This document shows positions 1-7,453 of a DNA stretch of 54,095 nucleotides, in pieces (the stretch's first letter is position 1; each line of letters begins with the position of its first letter). This stretch comes from Pseudonocardia xinjiangensis (lineage in GTDB: Bacteria > Actinomycetota > Actinomycetes > Mycobacteriales > Pseudonocardiaceae). The stretch is from contig NZ_JAAXKY010000034.1 in assembly GCF_012911925.1 (NCBI RefSeq), forward strand, positions 1 to 54,095. Direction: 5' to 3'. Below the pieces are notes generated by a model. It searched no databases. It was not told where the DNA came from and saw only the letters and a program-made list of their open reading frames with translations. The position numbers and the translations under genes were made by a program.

Positions 1-861
1 GGGCAGCGCGGGTTCGCCCTCCACGGGGTCGGGGAGCGGGTCGGCCGCGTCGGCGTGGCGGCCCAGCGGTTCTCCCGCCCCGCGCACCCGCTCCGAGCCC
101 GGCCCGTCCGCGTCGTGGCCGGGATCGATGTCGTCGGGATCGGACTCGTGGTGCTCGGTGTGGTAGCCGTCCTCGTCGTACCGGTCGTGCTCGTCGTCGT
201 GCCGGTCGGGCGCCGGCCGCCGGATCGCCTCGCGCCCTCGGCGGGCCCACTCGTCCAGCTCGGGGTCGTCGGCGGACTGCGGGCGCCGGGTGCCCGCCAT
301 CCTCGCGGCCCGGCGCTCGCGGATCGCCTCCTCGAGACGCACCTGGCGGCGCAGGTAGACGAGGTACCCGATCAGCATGACGTCGACCACACCGTGCAGC
401 CACCAGACCGTCGGCACGGAGATCGCGGCGACCACACCGGTGACGAGCGCGACGATCAGCATCGTGAGCACGACCCGCTGCCGGAACGCGTAACGGGCAC
501 GGGCGGCGAGGGCGGCGGCCTCGGGGTCGAACCCGCCCCGGCCGGGCCGGTACCGCGGGGGCGGCCGCTCCCACTCGCGGTCGTCGTCGTACGCCTCGTC
601 GTCCCGGTCCTCGTCGGCGTCCTCGTGGTCCGTCCGGGCGGTCGGGGTGTCCTCGTCCTCCACCTCGTCCACGTCGTCCACGTCCACCTCCAGTTCGCGG
701 CTCACATCCGGACCGTGACGCTGCCGCGGCCGCTCGAGCACCCGCCCGGAGAGCGCTGCCACACTAGGGCGCGCCACCTCCTGGCGGGCTCGCGCGACAG
801 CGGGCACGAGGATCAGCAACCAGAGCACAACCAGGCTCGCGAAGATCATCGAGCTCGGCAC
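1..861 (-). CDS. sepX: SepX/GlpR-like divisome membrane protein, partial
   Basis: The reading frame is open from a GTG at 861 to the window edge (287 codons seen, C-terminus missing). A GGGAGG ribosome site lies just upstream of the GTG. An N-terminal membrane segment (about residues 4-20, IFASLVVLWLLILVPAVA) is followed by an acidic Asp/Glu-rich linker, a basic stretch, and two adjacent hydrophobic helices ending near YLVYLRRQVRLEEA. The tail is His/Asp/Arg rich. This layout and the position beside rimJ, glp and galU match the actinobacterial SepX/GlpR protein (Rv0996 position), which helps the division septum in Streptomyces. Function is inferred from that family. Confidence 0.72.
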   Translation of the reverse strand, partial: MPSSMIFASLVVLWLLILVPAVARARQEVARPSVAALSGRVLERPRQRHGPDVSRELEVDVDDVDEVEDEDTPTARTDHEDADEDRDDEAYDDDREWERPPPRYRPGRGGFDPEAAALAARARYAFRQRVVLTMLIVALVTGVVAAISVPTVWWLHGVVDVMLIGYLVYLRRQVRLEEAIRERRAARMAGTRRPQSADDPELDEWARRGREAIRRPAPDRHDDEHDRYDEDGYHTEHHESDPDDIDPGHDADGPGSERVRGAGEPLGRHADAADPLPDPVEGEPALP

Positions 862-1070
862 GGCTGCTTCCTCCCCACGGCGCAGTCCGGTAACGATCCC
901 GGTCTCCCCAACCAAGATCGCTCCCCAATGTCCAACGGTAGTGAGGCGGAGCGGGGTACGGGCGGCGACGCGCCGTGGCGGCCGGGTTCACTCCTGTGCA
1001 GCAGGGTGTCCTTGTGACGGATGTGAACCTTGTGAGGACATGATGACCACGCGTTGGTCGCAGAGCGTGG

Positions 1071-1736
1071 TCAGACCCGTTCGGCCCGGCCGGAGGCGAC
1101 CACCCGGGCCGTGAGACCGCCCGGCCCGAGCTCCTCGATCGTCAGCGCGAAGCAGCAATGGTCCCGCCAGGCGCCGTCGACGTCCAGATAGCGCTGGAAG
1201 AGACCTTCCCTGCGGAACCCGAGCTTCGCCAGCACGCGGAGGCTCGCGACGTTCTCCGGCCGGACGGTGGCCTCCAGCCGGTGCAGGCCGACCCGGCTGA
1301 AGCAGTGGTCCACCACCTGCGCCACGGCGGCCGTGGTGACGCCGTGGCCCGCCACGGTGGAGTCGACCCAGTATCCGACGTAGGCCGAGAGCAGCGGCTC
1401 GCGCACGATGTTGCCGACCATCACCTGCCCGACGAACCGCCCGTCGAGCGTGATCGCGAACGGCAGCACGGCGCCTCGCCTGCCCGCCCCCCGCAGCTGC
1501 AGCCAGCGCGCAGGCCACTCGCTCACGGCGTGCCGTTGGGCCCAGCCCCCCGGCGTCGTCGGCTCCCACGGCGCGAGGTAGCCCTCGTCGCGGATCCGGA
1601 TCGCCGACCACGTCCCCGCGTCGCGCAGCCGTACCGGTCGCAGCGCCACCACCCCGGCGGGGACCCGGAGGGCGCCGAACGACGCGGGCCAGCCGGGGTG
1701 GCGTCCGGTGATCGGAGCCGGGTAGGCATGCGCCAT
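1071..1736 (-). CDS. rimJ: RimJ/RimL-type GNAT N-acetyltransferase
   Basis: A 221-residue GNAT. The acetyl-CoA region is visible as the stretch around YVGYWVDSTVAGHGVTTAAV, followed by the family's second signature HRLEATVRPENVASLRVLAK and LGFRREGLFQRYL. RimJ/RimL enzymes acetylate N-terminal amines, classically of ribosomal proteins; the substrate here is unknown. I start at the ATG at 1736, which leaves glp intact; a longer frame would run 28 bases into glp. The gene lies directly downstream of glp and matches the place of rimJ (Rv0995) in mycobacteria. Confidence 0.85.
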   Translation of the reverse strand: MAHAYPAPITGRHPGWPASFGALRVPAGVVALRPVRLRDAGTWSAIRIRDEGYLAPWEPTTPGGWAQRHAVSEWPARWLQLRGAGRRGAVLPFAITLDGRFVGQVMVGNIVREPLLSAYVGYWVDSTVAGHGVTTAAVAQVVDHCFSRVGLHRLEATVRPENVASLRVLAKLGFRREGLFQRYLDVDGAWRDHCCFALTIEELGPGGLTARVVASGRAERV

Positions 1737-1743
1737 CGCAGGC

Positions 1744-2970
1744 TCAGGCCGGAGCCGGCAGGAACGCCACACTGACCACCTCGTCCACTGTGGCCTCGGT
1801 GATGTGCTCCGGCAAGATGATCAGCCCGTTGGCATCGGAGATCGACGACAACAGGTGCGTACCGGACGTGCCGAGCGGCTGAACGAGGTAGTCACCGGTG
1901 GCCTCCTCGCGCAGCAGCCTGCCGCGCAGGTACCCCCGGCGCCCCGCGACGGAGCTGACCGGTGAGGTGAGCCGGGCCGACAGCGTGCGCCGGTGCGGGT
2001 CGCTGCGACCGAGCGCCAGCCGCACCAGCGGGCGCACCATCACCTCGAACAGGAGCAGGGCCGTGGCCGGGTACGAGGGGAACAGGAAGGTCGGCACGCC
2101 GTCCGGGCCGAGCCGCCCGAACCCCTGGGTGGACCCCGGGTGCATCGCGACGCGCGTGATGTCGAGGTCGCCGAGCCCGGCGAACGCGGCGTGCACCTCG
2201 GCGCCCGCTGCCCCGCCGACGGACCCGCACACGACGATCACGTCGCTGAACGGGAGCCTGCCCTGGATCGCGGTGCTGACGTCGCGGGCGTCGGCACGGA
2301 CGAGACCGGCCCTCGCCGTCTCCGCTCCGGCCTCGCGGGCGGCGGCGGTGAGCGCGTGGGAGCAGACGTCGGCCACCTGCCCGGCGCCGGGGGTGCGCGC
2401 CAGGTCCACCAGCTCGTCGCCCACGGAGATCACCGACACCCGCGGCTTCGGGTGGACGAGCACCTTGTCGCGGCCCGCCGCGGCGAGCATGGCCACCTGC
2501 GCCGCGCCGATCACCGAGTCGCGGCGCACCACCACGTCGCCGGGTTGCACGTCCTCACCGACCCGCCGGACGAACGCGGCCGACGGCACGCCCTGGTGCA
2601 CCGACAGGCGCGCGCTGCCCGCGTCGGTGTACCCGATCGGGACGACGGCGTCGGCCAGCGTCGGCAGCGGCGCCCCGGCCGCCACCCGCACCGCCTGCCT
2701 CGGCTGCAGCCGCAGGGGCTGGCGCGACCCGGCCGGGATCTCCCCGACCACCGGCACCGAGACCGGGTCGTGCTCGGTGGCTCCGGCGAGGTCGACGCTG
2801 CGCACGGCGTAGCCGTCGATCGCCGCCTGGTCGAAGCCGGGCAACGGTCGCGCCGCCACGACCTCTTCCGCACACCGCAGCCCGTGCGCCTCGGAGATGG
2901 CCACCCGCACGGGAGCCGGCTTGACCGCGCTCGTCAGCACCCGCTCGAGCTGCTCGTCGACCGATCGCAC
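1744..2970 (-). CDS. glp: gephyrin-like molybdotransferase Glp (MoeA family)
   Basis: 408 residues, the normal length for MoeA/Glp. The N-terminal MoeA domain shows ARPLPGFDQAAIDGYAVR, the classic PxFDxSAMDGYA region with Gln-Ala-Ala-Ile in place of Ser-Ala-Met. The central MPT-binding domain carries ISVGDELV and VCGSVGGAAG, and the C-terminal MoeA domain ends in ADVDEVV-like sequence. MoeA inserts molybdate into adenylylated molybdopterin; Glp forms are linked to septal SepF in actinobacteria. It follows galU by 6 bases and precedes rimJ, so the three probably form one transcript. The molybdate-binding SGG-type motif is altered (GSVGGAAG), a departure from strict MoeA and a reason to prefer Glp. 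Confidence 0.88.
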   Translation of the reverse strand: MRSVDEQLERVLTSAVKPAPVRVAISEAHGLRCAEEVVAARPLPGFDQAAIDGYAVRSVDLAGATEHDPVSVPVVGEIPAGSRQPLRLQPRQAVRVAAGAPLPTLADAVVPIGYTDAGSARLSVHQGVPSAAFVRRVGEDVQPGDVVVRRDSVIGAAQVAMLAAAGRDKVLVHPKPRVSVISVGDELVDLARTPGAGQVADVCSHALTAAAREAGAETARAGLVRADARDVSTAIQGRLPFSDVIVVCGSVGGAAGAEVHAAFAGLGDLDITRVAMHPGSTQGFGRLGPDGVPTFLFPSYPATALLLFEVMVRPLVRLALGRSDPHRRTLSARLTSPVSSVAGRRGYLRGRLLREEATGDYLVQPLGTSGTHLLSSISDANGLIILPEHITEATVDEVVSVAFLPAPA

Positions 2971-2976
2971 GGGAGG

Positions 2977-3891
2977 TCAGCCGTTCAGGCGGCTGGTCAG
3001 CCAGGCGCGGAGGTCGGCACCGTAGTCCGGGTCGTCCAGGGCGAAGTCGACGAACGCCCGCGCGTAGCCGCCCGGGTTGCCCAGGTCGTGCCGGCCGCCG
3101 CGGTGCACCACGACGTGCACGGGGTGCCCCTCGGAGATCAACAGCGCCACCGCGTCGGTGAGCTGCAGCTCCCCGCCGGAACCGGGGGTGATGCGGTCCA
3201 GGGCGTCGAAGATCGCGCGGTCCAGCAGGTAGCGCCCGGCGGCGGCGTAGGTGGAGGGCGCCTCGTCGGGCTCGGGCTTCTCCACCATCCCGTGCACGCG
3301 CTTGACGTCGTCGTCGCCGGTGTCGGTCACCTCGAACACGCCGTACGCCGAGATCTGCTCGCGTGGGACGTCGAACGCGCAGAGCACGCTTCCGCCGTAC
3401 TGCGCCCGCACCTCCGCCATCTTCGCGAGCACGCCCGTGGGCAGAACCAGGTCGTCGGGCAGCAGGACCGCGAAGGCCTCCTCGTCGGGGCCGATGGCGT
3501 CGCGCGCGCAGCCGACGGCGTGGCCGAGGCCCTTCGGCTCGTCCTGGGTGACCGTGCGCACAGCGATCAGCTCGTGGGCGCGGCGGACCTTCGCCACCAG
3601 CTTCTCCTTGCCCCGCGCGTGGAGCTCCTTCTCCAGCTCGGAGGAGTCGGCGAAGTGCGCGGCGACCGCGTCCTTGCCCGGGGAGATGACGATCAGCAGC
3701 TGCTCGGCTCCGGCCTCGGCGGCCTCGGCCGCCACCAGCTCGATGCCCGGCGTGTCGACGACGGGCAGCAGTTCCTTGGGCACGGTCTTGGTCGTGGGCA
3801 GAAACCGAGTGCCCAGACCCGCGGCCGGAACCACGGCCGAGCGGAACGGCAGCGCGGTCTGTGCCGAAGGGTCGGTCGTAGCCTCATCCAT
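2977..3891 (-). CDS. galU: UTP--glucose-1-phosphate uridylyltransferase
   Basis: 304 residues, full length. The nucleotide-binding signature VVPAAGLGTRFLPTTKTVPK is at residues 21-40, followed by ELLPVVDTP. FAVLLPDD and the conserved GMVEKP segment lie further on. GalU makes UDP-glucose from UTP and glucose-1-phosphate, feeding trehalose, cell-wall and exopolysaccharide synthesis in the cytoplasm. The start ATG is only 36 bases from the divergent cyclo-ligase gene. It leads the galU-glp-rimJ unit. Confidence 0.96.
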   Translation of the reverse strand: MDEATTDPSAQTALPFRSAVVPAAGLGTRFLPTTKTVPKELLPVVDTPGIELVAAEAAEAGAEQLLIVISPGKDAVAAHFADSSELEKELHARGKEKLVAKVRRAHELIAVRTVTQDEPKGLGHAVGCARDAIGPDEEAFAVLLPDDLVLPTGVLAKMAEVRAQYGGSVLCAFDVPREQISAYGVFEVTDTGDDDVKRVHGMVEKPEPDEAPSTYAAAGRYLLDRAIFDALDRITPGSGGELQLTDAVALLISEGHPVHVVVHRGGRHDLGNPGGYARAFVDFALDDPDYGADLRAWLTSRLNG

Positions 3892-3927
3892 GGTCGGCGA
3901 GCCTATCGGCGCCGGTAGCGTGGCCGT

Positions 3928-4560
3928 GTGACGGCACGCGCGAATCGGACCGAACGGGCGGTCGTCGCGGAGAAGAACCGTTGGCGCACCCGCATCGTCG
4001 CGGCTCGCCGGGCTCTTCCGGCGGAGGTGCGCGCCGCCCGGGCGGTGGCGCTAGCCGAGGCGGCGGTGGGGCTCGCCGCGATCACGGGCGGCCCGGTCTG
4101 CGCGTACCTGCCGGTGGGTCTCGAACCCGGCTCGCCCGAGCTGGTGGCCGCCCTGCACGAGGCAGGCCACGAGGTGCTGCTCCCGGTGGTGCCCGCGGCG
4201 GCGGGACCGCTCGACTGGGCCCGGTACGACGGCGCGGAGAGCATCGCCGCCGGCCCGCTCGGGCTGCGGGAGCCGATCGGACCGCGGCGCGGGGTCGTCG
4301 CGATCGCCGCGGCCCGCCTGGTGCTGGTGCCGGCGCTGGCCGCGGACCGCAGCGGCCGCAGGCTCGGCCGGGGTGGCGGCTACTACGACCGCACGCTGCC
4401 GCTGGCGACCGCCGGGGTCCCGCTCGTGGTGGTGCTCAACGACGAGGAACTGGTGGCCGAGCTGCCCGCCGAACCGCACGACCGGCTGGTGACGGCAGCG
4501 CTCCTCGCCGACGCTGGTCACACTCCGCTCGGTGGGGCTCCTCTGGGGAACAGGGAGTGA
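3928..4560 (+). CDS. 5-formyltetrahydrofolate cyclo-ligase
   Basis: 210 residues. It converts 5-formyl-THF to 5,10-methenyl-THF using ATP. An N-terminal basic helix (KNRWRTRIVAARRAL) matches the family's RxxxRxxR start. The C-terminal signature is LGRGGGYYDRTL, with VVLNDEELV after it. The GTG start lies six bases after a TAGCGT box (3916-3921), a spacing expected of a leaderless mRNA. It is divergent from galU and followed 70 bases later by the FmdB/Ruc gene, as in mycobacteria (Rv0992c/Rv0991c). Confidence 0.93.
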   Translation: MTARANRTERAVVAEKNRWRTRIVAARRALPAEVRAARAVALAEAAVGLAAITGGPVCAYLPVGLEPGSPELVAALHEAGHEVLLPVVPAAAGPLDWARYDGAESIAAGPLGLREPIGPRRGVVAIAAARLVLVPALAADRSGRRLGRGGGYYDRTLPLATAGVPLVVVLNDEELVAELPAEPHDRLVTAALLADAGHTPLGGAPLGNRE

Positions 4561-4572
4561 TCCGGGAGAGTT
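4547..4572 (+). promoter_or_regulatory. candidate SigR/SigH-type ECF promoter for ruc
   Basis: GGAAC at 4547-4551 and GTT at 4570-4572 are separated by exactly 18 bases. This fits the GGAA(T/C)-N18-GTT consensus of thiol-stress sigma factors SigR (Streptomyces) and SigH (Mycobacterium). It overlaps the end of the cyclo-ligase gene and points at the zinc-ribbon chaperone. Inference from motif only. Confidence 0.5.
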
Positions 4573-4575
4573 ATG

Positions 4576-4602
4576 CTGGCACTCAGTGCGTTCGAGTGCC
4601 AG
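4576..4602 (+). promoter_or_regulatory. CIRCE element (HrcA operator)
   Basis: CTGGCACTC (4576-4584), nine spacer bases, then GAGTGCCAG (4594-4602) form a perfect 9-9-9 inverted repeat with the invariant CIRCE core GCACTC-N9-GAGTGC. An extra half-site GAGTGCCAG is at 4609-4617. HrcA binds CIRCE to repress groES/groEL. The element lies between the candidate promoter and the start codon at 4631, where a repressor would block transcription. Confidence 0.85.
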
Positions 4603-4630
4603 CTCGTCGAGTGCCAGTCCGGAGGGACAC

Positions 4631-4972
4631 GTGCCGACCTACCAGTACGCCTGCACCGCCTGCGACCACCGGTTCGAGGCAGTGCAGTCCTTCAGCGACC
4701 CGTCGCTGACCGATTGCCCCGTGTGCACCGGGCGCCTTCGCAAGGTGTTCTCGTCCGTCGGGATCGTGTTCAAGGGCAGCGGCTTCTACCGCACCGACAG
4801 CCGGGCGGGCACCACCGCGTCCGAGTCGGCCAAGAGCGACACGAAGACCGAGACGAAGACCGAGGCCAAGTCCGAGTCCAACGGCTCCGGCTCGTCCAGC
4901 AGCAGTAGCAAGGAGAGCTCCTCGTCGAGCAGCTCGTCCTCCAGCAGCGCTCCGGCCGCCGCAGCCTCCTGA
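4631..4972 (+). CDS. ruc: FmdB-type zinc ribbon protein, Ruc-like redox-regulated chaperone
   Basis: 113 residues. The N-terminal zinc ribbon has Cys pairs CTAC (8/11) and CPVC (about 31/34). The C-terminal 50 residues are low complexity, Lys/Thr/Glu then almost all Ser. This architecture is that of M. tuberculosis Rv0991c (Ruc), an oxidation-activated chaperone with an unstructured C-terminus that cooperates with DnaK and is co-regulated with hsp60. The start GTG has a GGAGG site (4620-4624); a longer frame upstream would run through the CIRCE. The CIRCE and SigH-type promoter independently support a chaperone role. Confidence 0.87.
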   Translation: MPTYQYACTACDHRFEAVQSFSDPSLTDCPVCTGRLRKVFSSVGIVFKGSGFYRTDSRAGTTASESAKSDTKTETKTEAKSESNGSGSSSSSSKESSSSSSSSSSSAPAAAAS

Positions 4973-5081
4973 CGCAGCCTCCTGACCGGTCCGGCCGGGT
5001 GGTTGTCCACATCCCGGTCCCGTTGTCCACAGGTCCGGTGATCGGCCGGGTCCGGCGGTGACGGCGCTCTAGCGTCGTGCC

Positions 5082-5720
5082 ATGACCAGAGCCCGGCTCG
5101 CCCCGCGCCTGCATGATCGCCTGGGCGCATTGGCGGCCGGGCCGGGGTGGCGCAGGCTGGCCCTGCTCCGCCGCACCGCAGCGGCAGTGCTCGCCACCGC
5201 TGCGCTCGTACTGGCGCTCGCGCCCCGCACCGGCGCGAGCGGCGTCCCGCTGGTGGTCACCACGGCCGACATCCCGGCCGGCAGCACGTTGCGGGCTGAG
5301 CACCTCGCCGTGCGCGAGTGGCCCGCCGGGCTCGTCCCCGCGGGCTCGGTTCGCGAGGTGTCGGACGCCGAGGGCCGCGTGCTCGTCGGGGGCGCCCGTC
5401 CGGGCGAGCCCCTCACCGACGTGCGGTTCGCCGGCGCGGGCCTCGCCGCGGGTGGCGATCGCGGAGCGGCCGTGCCCGTCCGGCTGGCCGACGCCGGAGT
5501 TGCTGCGGTGCTCGTGCCGGGCAACCGCGTCGACGTCGTCACCGTCGGAGCGCACACCGACGAGCCGCTCGTGCTCGCCGCAGGCGCCACGGTGCTGGCC
5601 GTGCTGCCGGAGGACCGCGGATCCTCCGGGCGGCTGGTGCTCGTCGGCGCGCCACCGGGGCAGGCGGCGCGAGTGGCGGCCGCCTCGCTCACCGAACAGG
5701 TCGCCGTTACCCTCCGCTAG
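5082..5720 (+). CDS. SAF-domain protein (CpaB/RcpC-like)
   Basis: 212 residues. A membrane anchor (about residues 29-48) is followed by a SAF domain (VVTTADIPAGSTLRAEHLAVREWPAG split across residues 56-81) and a region resembling the RcpC/CpaB pilus-assembly domain (VPVRLADAGVAAVLVPGNRVDVV). Such proteins lie outside the membrane and are linked to Flp pilus assembly, but no tad/flp genes are seen here. The ATG follows a TAGCGT box by six bases, so it may be leaderless. Function beyond the domain is not known. Confidence 0.82.
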   Translation: MTRARLAPRLHDRLGALAAGPGWRRLALLRRTAAAVLATAALVLALAPRTGASGVPLVVTTADIPAGSTLRAEHLAVREWPAGLVPAGSVREVSDAEGRVLVGGARPGEPLTDVRFAGAGLAAGGDRGAAVPVRLADAGVAAVLVPGNRVDVVTVGAHTDEPLVLAAGATVLAVLPEDRGSSGRLVLVGAPPGQAARVAAASLTEQVAVTLR

Positions 5721-5721
5721 C

Positions 5722-6120
5722 GTGATCAAGGGTTTCAAGGACTTCGTCCTGCGCGGCAACGTCGTCGACCTTGCCGTTGCCGTGGTGATCGGCGCCGCGT
5801 TCGGCTCGATCGTCACCGCCTTCACCAGCGGCATCATCCAGCCGTTGATCAACGCGGTCACGCCACCGAGCAGCCCCGGCTTCGGGGTCCAGCTGGTCGG
5901 TGGCAAGGAGAGCACCTACATCGACTTCGCGGCCGTCCTCAGCGCGGCGCTCAACTTCCTCATCGTCGCCGCGGTGGTGTACTTCGTGATCGTCTACCCG
6001 CTCCGGGCCCTGCAGGAACGGCGCAGGCGCGGGATCGAGCCCGGGCCTGCCGCGCCCACCGACGTCGAGCTGCTCACCGAGATCCGCGACCTGCTCCGCG
6101 CCCAGCAGCGCAGCAGCTGA
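5722..6120 (+). CDS. mscL: large-conductance mechanosensitive channel
   Basis: 132 residues, normal MscL size. It begins IKGFKDFVLRGNVVDLAVAVVIGAAFGSIV, i.e. the conserved amphipathic N-terminus and TM1, here read in two pieces; TM2 is around NFLIVAAVVYFVIVYPL. The charged C-terminal helix contains the ELLTEIRDLL segment. MscL opens under membrane tension to release solutes during osmotic downshock. The GTG start lies one base after the SAF gene stop; read-through of a longer frame is a shadow. Confidence 0.95.
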   Translation: MIKGFKDFVLRGNVVDLAVAVVIGAAFGSIVTAFTSGIIQPLINAVTPPSSPGFGVQLVGGKESTYIDFAAVLSAALNFLIVAAVVYFVIVYPLRALQERRRRGIEPGPAAPTDVELLTEIRDLLRAQQRSS

Positions 6121-6129
6121 GAGCCGAGG

Positions 6130-6285
6130 TCAGTCCCGGTCGTGGTGCGGCGGCCGGTTGACGAGCAGTTCCTCGTCGGCGACCGCAGCAGCGGGCTCGT
6201 CGCGGTCGTCCCGCTCGTCGGCGGTGGTGGACGGCAGGACGTCCCCGAACACCTCGTCGAGCCTGCGTCGCGCCCGATCCGACAT
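6130..6285 (-). CDS. small acidic hypothetical protein (51 aa)
   Basis: A 51-residue protein beginning MSDRARRRLDEVFGDVLP and ending PPHHDRD, rich in Asp and Arg. The ATG at 6285 has a GGTGGAG ribosome site at correct spacing, and the gene is divergent from the antitoxin-like gene 42 bases away. A longer frame to 6708 exists but would cover that gene entirely. No domain recognised. It could be a small conserved actinobacterial protein; comparison of related genomes would settle it. Confidence 0.5.
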   Translation of the reverse strand: MSDRARRRLDEVFGDVLPSTTADERDDRDEPAAAVADEELLVNRPPHHDRD

Positions 6286-6327
6286 CTCCACCCCACCATC
6301 CTGCACCGGTGATGCCACCATGGGGGG

Positions 6328-6810
6328 ATGGGACTCACGGAGAAGGCCAAGGAGTTCGCGGACGTCGCTCTGGAGAAGGCGGGGGTGTACTCGGAGAAGG
6401 CCGCCGTCAAGGCCGTCGAGCTCTCCGATGCGGCACGGGAGAAGGCGCCCGGCTATCTCGATCGCGCCGCCGACGCGGCGGGCCGGGCCGTCGACACCGC
6501 GGCCGCCAAGGTGGACAAGGCCACCGGCGGCCGCTACCACGAGAAGATCGAGGGCGTCACCGCGAAGGTGGGCGAGTCGCTCGACAGGCGGCCGGGCACC
6601 ACAGCGCCCGGAACCACGGTGCCCGGAACCACCGCACCCGGAACTGGCGCCACCGAGCCGCCCGGCCCGGTGATCGTGCCGCCCGTGCCGGACGACGTCA
6701 CCGGGCACACCGGCGGGCCGATCACGCCGGCGGCCACCAACCCGGAGGCCACCGACACCGACGGTCGCGGCACCGGTGGACCCGGCACCATCCCCGGCCC
6801 GACCGGCTGA
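6328..6810 (+). CDS. MT0933/Rv0909-like antitoxin-family helical protein
   Basis: 160 residues. The first 90 are amphipathic Ala/Lys/Glu helix (GLTEKAKEFADVALEKA, then SEKAAVKAVELSDAAREKAP), resembling the MT0933 antitoxin family. A Pro/Thr/Gly tail follows, containing PGTT repeats (PGTTAPGTTVPGTTAPGT at about 91-108). No partner toxin gene is adjacent, so a toxin-antitoxin role is doubtful; a LEA-like or envelope-associated helix is equally possible. Confidence 0.65.
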   Translation: MGLTEKAKEFADVALEKAGVYSEKAAVKAVELSDAAREKAPGYLDRAADAAGRAVDTAAAKVDKATGGRYHEKIEGVTAKVGESLDRRPGTTAPGTTVPGTTAPGTGATEPPGPVIVPPVPDDVTGHTGGPITPAATNPEATDTDGRGTGGPGTIPGPTG

Positions 6811-6843
6811 CCGCCCGTCGACGCTCCCGTCGCGCGGGCGCGC

Positions 6844-7338
6844 TCAGCCGAGTCCGGACAGCTCCGAGATCACGTGTCCCACGAGCGGGGTGAGCGTGGC
6901 CATCCCGTCACGGACGGCCGCGCGTGACGGGGCGAGGTTCACCACGAGGGTGCTGCCCGACACGCCGACGAGCCCGCGCGACAGGCCCGCGTCCACCGCT
7001 CCCGCGGCGAGCCCGGAGGCGCGGATGGCCTCGGCGATGCCGGGGATCGGGCGGTCGAGCACGCCCGCGGTGGCATCGGCGGTGACGTCGCGCGGCGACA
7101 CGCCGGTGCCTCCGACGGTGACCACCAGGTCGACCCCGCCGATCACCGCGGTGTTGAGCGCGTTGCGGATCGCCACCGGGTCTCCCGGCACGACCACCAC
7201 CGCGTCGACCACGAGCTTGGCTTCCTCGAGCAGCTCGGTGACGAGCGGTCCGATGGCATCCTCACGTTCCCCGTGGCTCACCCGGTCGTCCACGATCACC
7301 ACGAGAGCTCGACCGATCTGGGGCGGCGCCATCTCCAT
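6844..7338 (-). CDS. moaB: MoaB/MogA family molybdopterin adenylyltransferase-like protein
   Basis: 164 residues from the ATG at 7338. The MPT-binding fold shows ALVVIVDDRVSHG near the N-terminus, LVVTVGGTGVSPRDVT in the middle, and TLVVNLAPSRAAV-type sequence near the end. It matches MoaB2 (Rv0984) by position between mscL and pepD. MogA adenylylates molybdopterin before MoeA inserts Mo; the actinobacterial MoaB2 role is less settled. TACGGT seven bases before the ATG suggests a leaderless transcript and supports this start over the longer 198-residue frame. Confidence 0.85.
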   Translation of the reverse strand: MEMAPPQIGRALVVIVDDRVSHGEREDAIGPLVTELLEEAKLVVDAVVVVPGDPVAIRNALNTAVIGGVDLVVTVGGTGVSPRDVTADATAGVLDRPIPGIAEAIRASGLAAGAVDAGLSRGLVGVSGSTLVVNLAPSRAAVRDGMATLTPLVGHVISELSGLG

Positions 7339-7453
7339 GGCGCTCACCGTAGCGGGACCCGCAGGAGCGCCCGCCCACCACGTCTTCTTACCGACCGCGA
7401 ACGGGGGGACGGACACGGCCGGGAGCGCGGCTCGAGCCACCTAGCATCGTCAG

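Noticed and set aside
55..1017. 320-codon plus-strand frame at the left edge
   Set aside because: The minus strand here encodes a SepX-like protein with membrane helices and a ribosome site; the plus frame is its shadow.
1993..3918. 641-codon plus-strand frame opposite glp and galU
   Set aside because: It is antisense to two clearly homologous genes and its translation is low-complexity Arg/Gly/His, typical of GC-rich shadow frames.
6328..6810. Toxin-antitoxin pair with the divergent 51-residue gene
   Set aside because: Toxin and antitoxin genes are normally co-directional and the 51-residue acidic protein has no toxin features.
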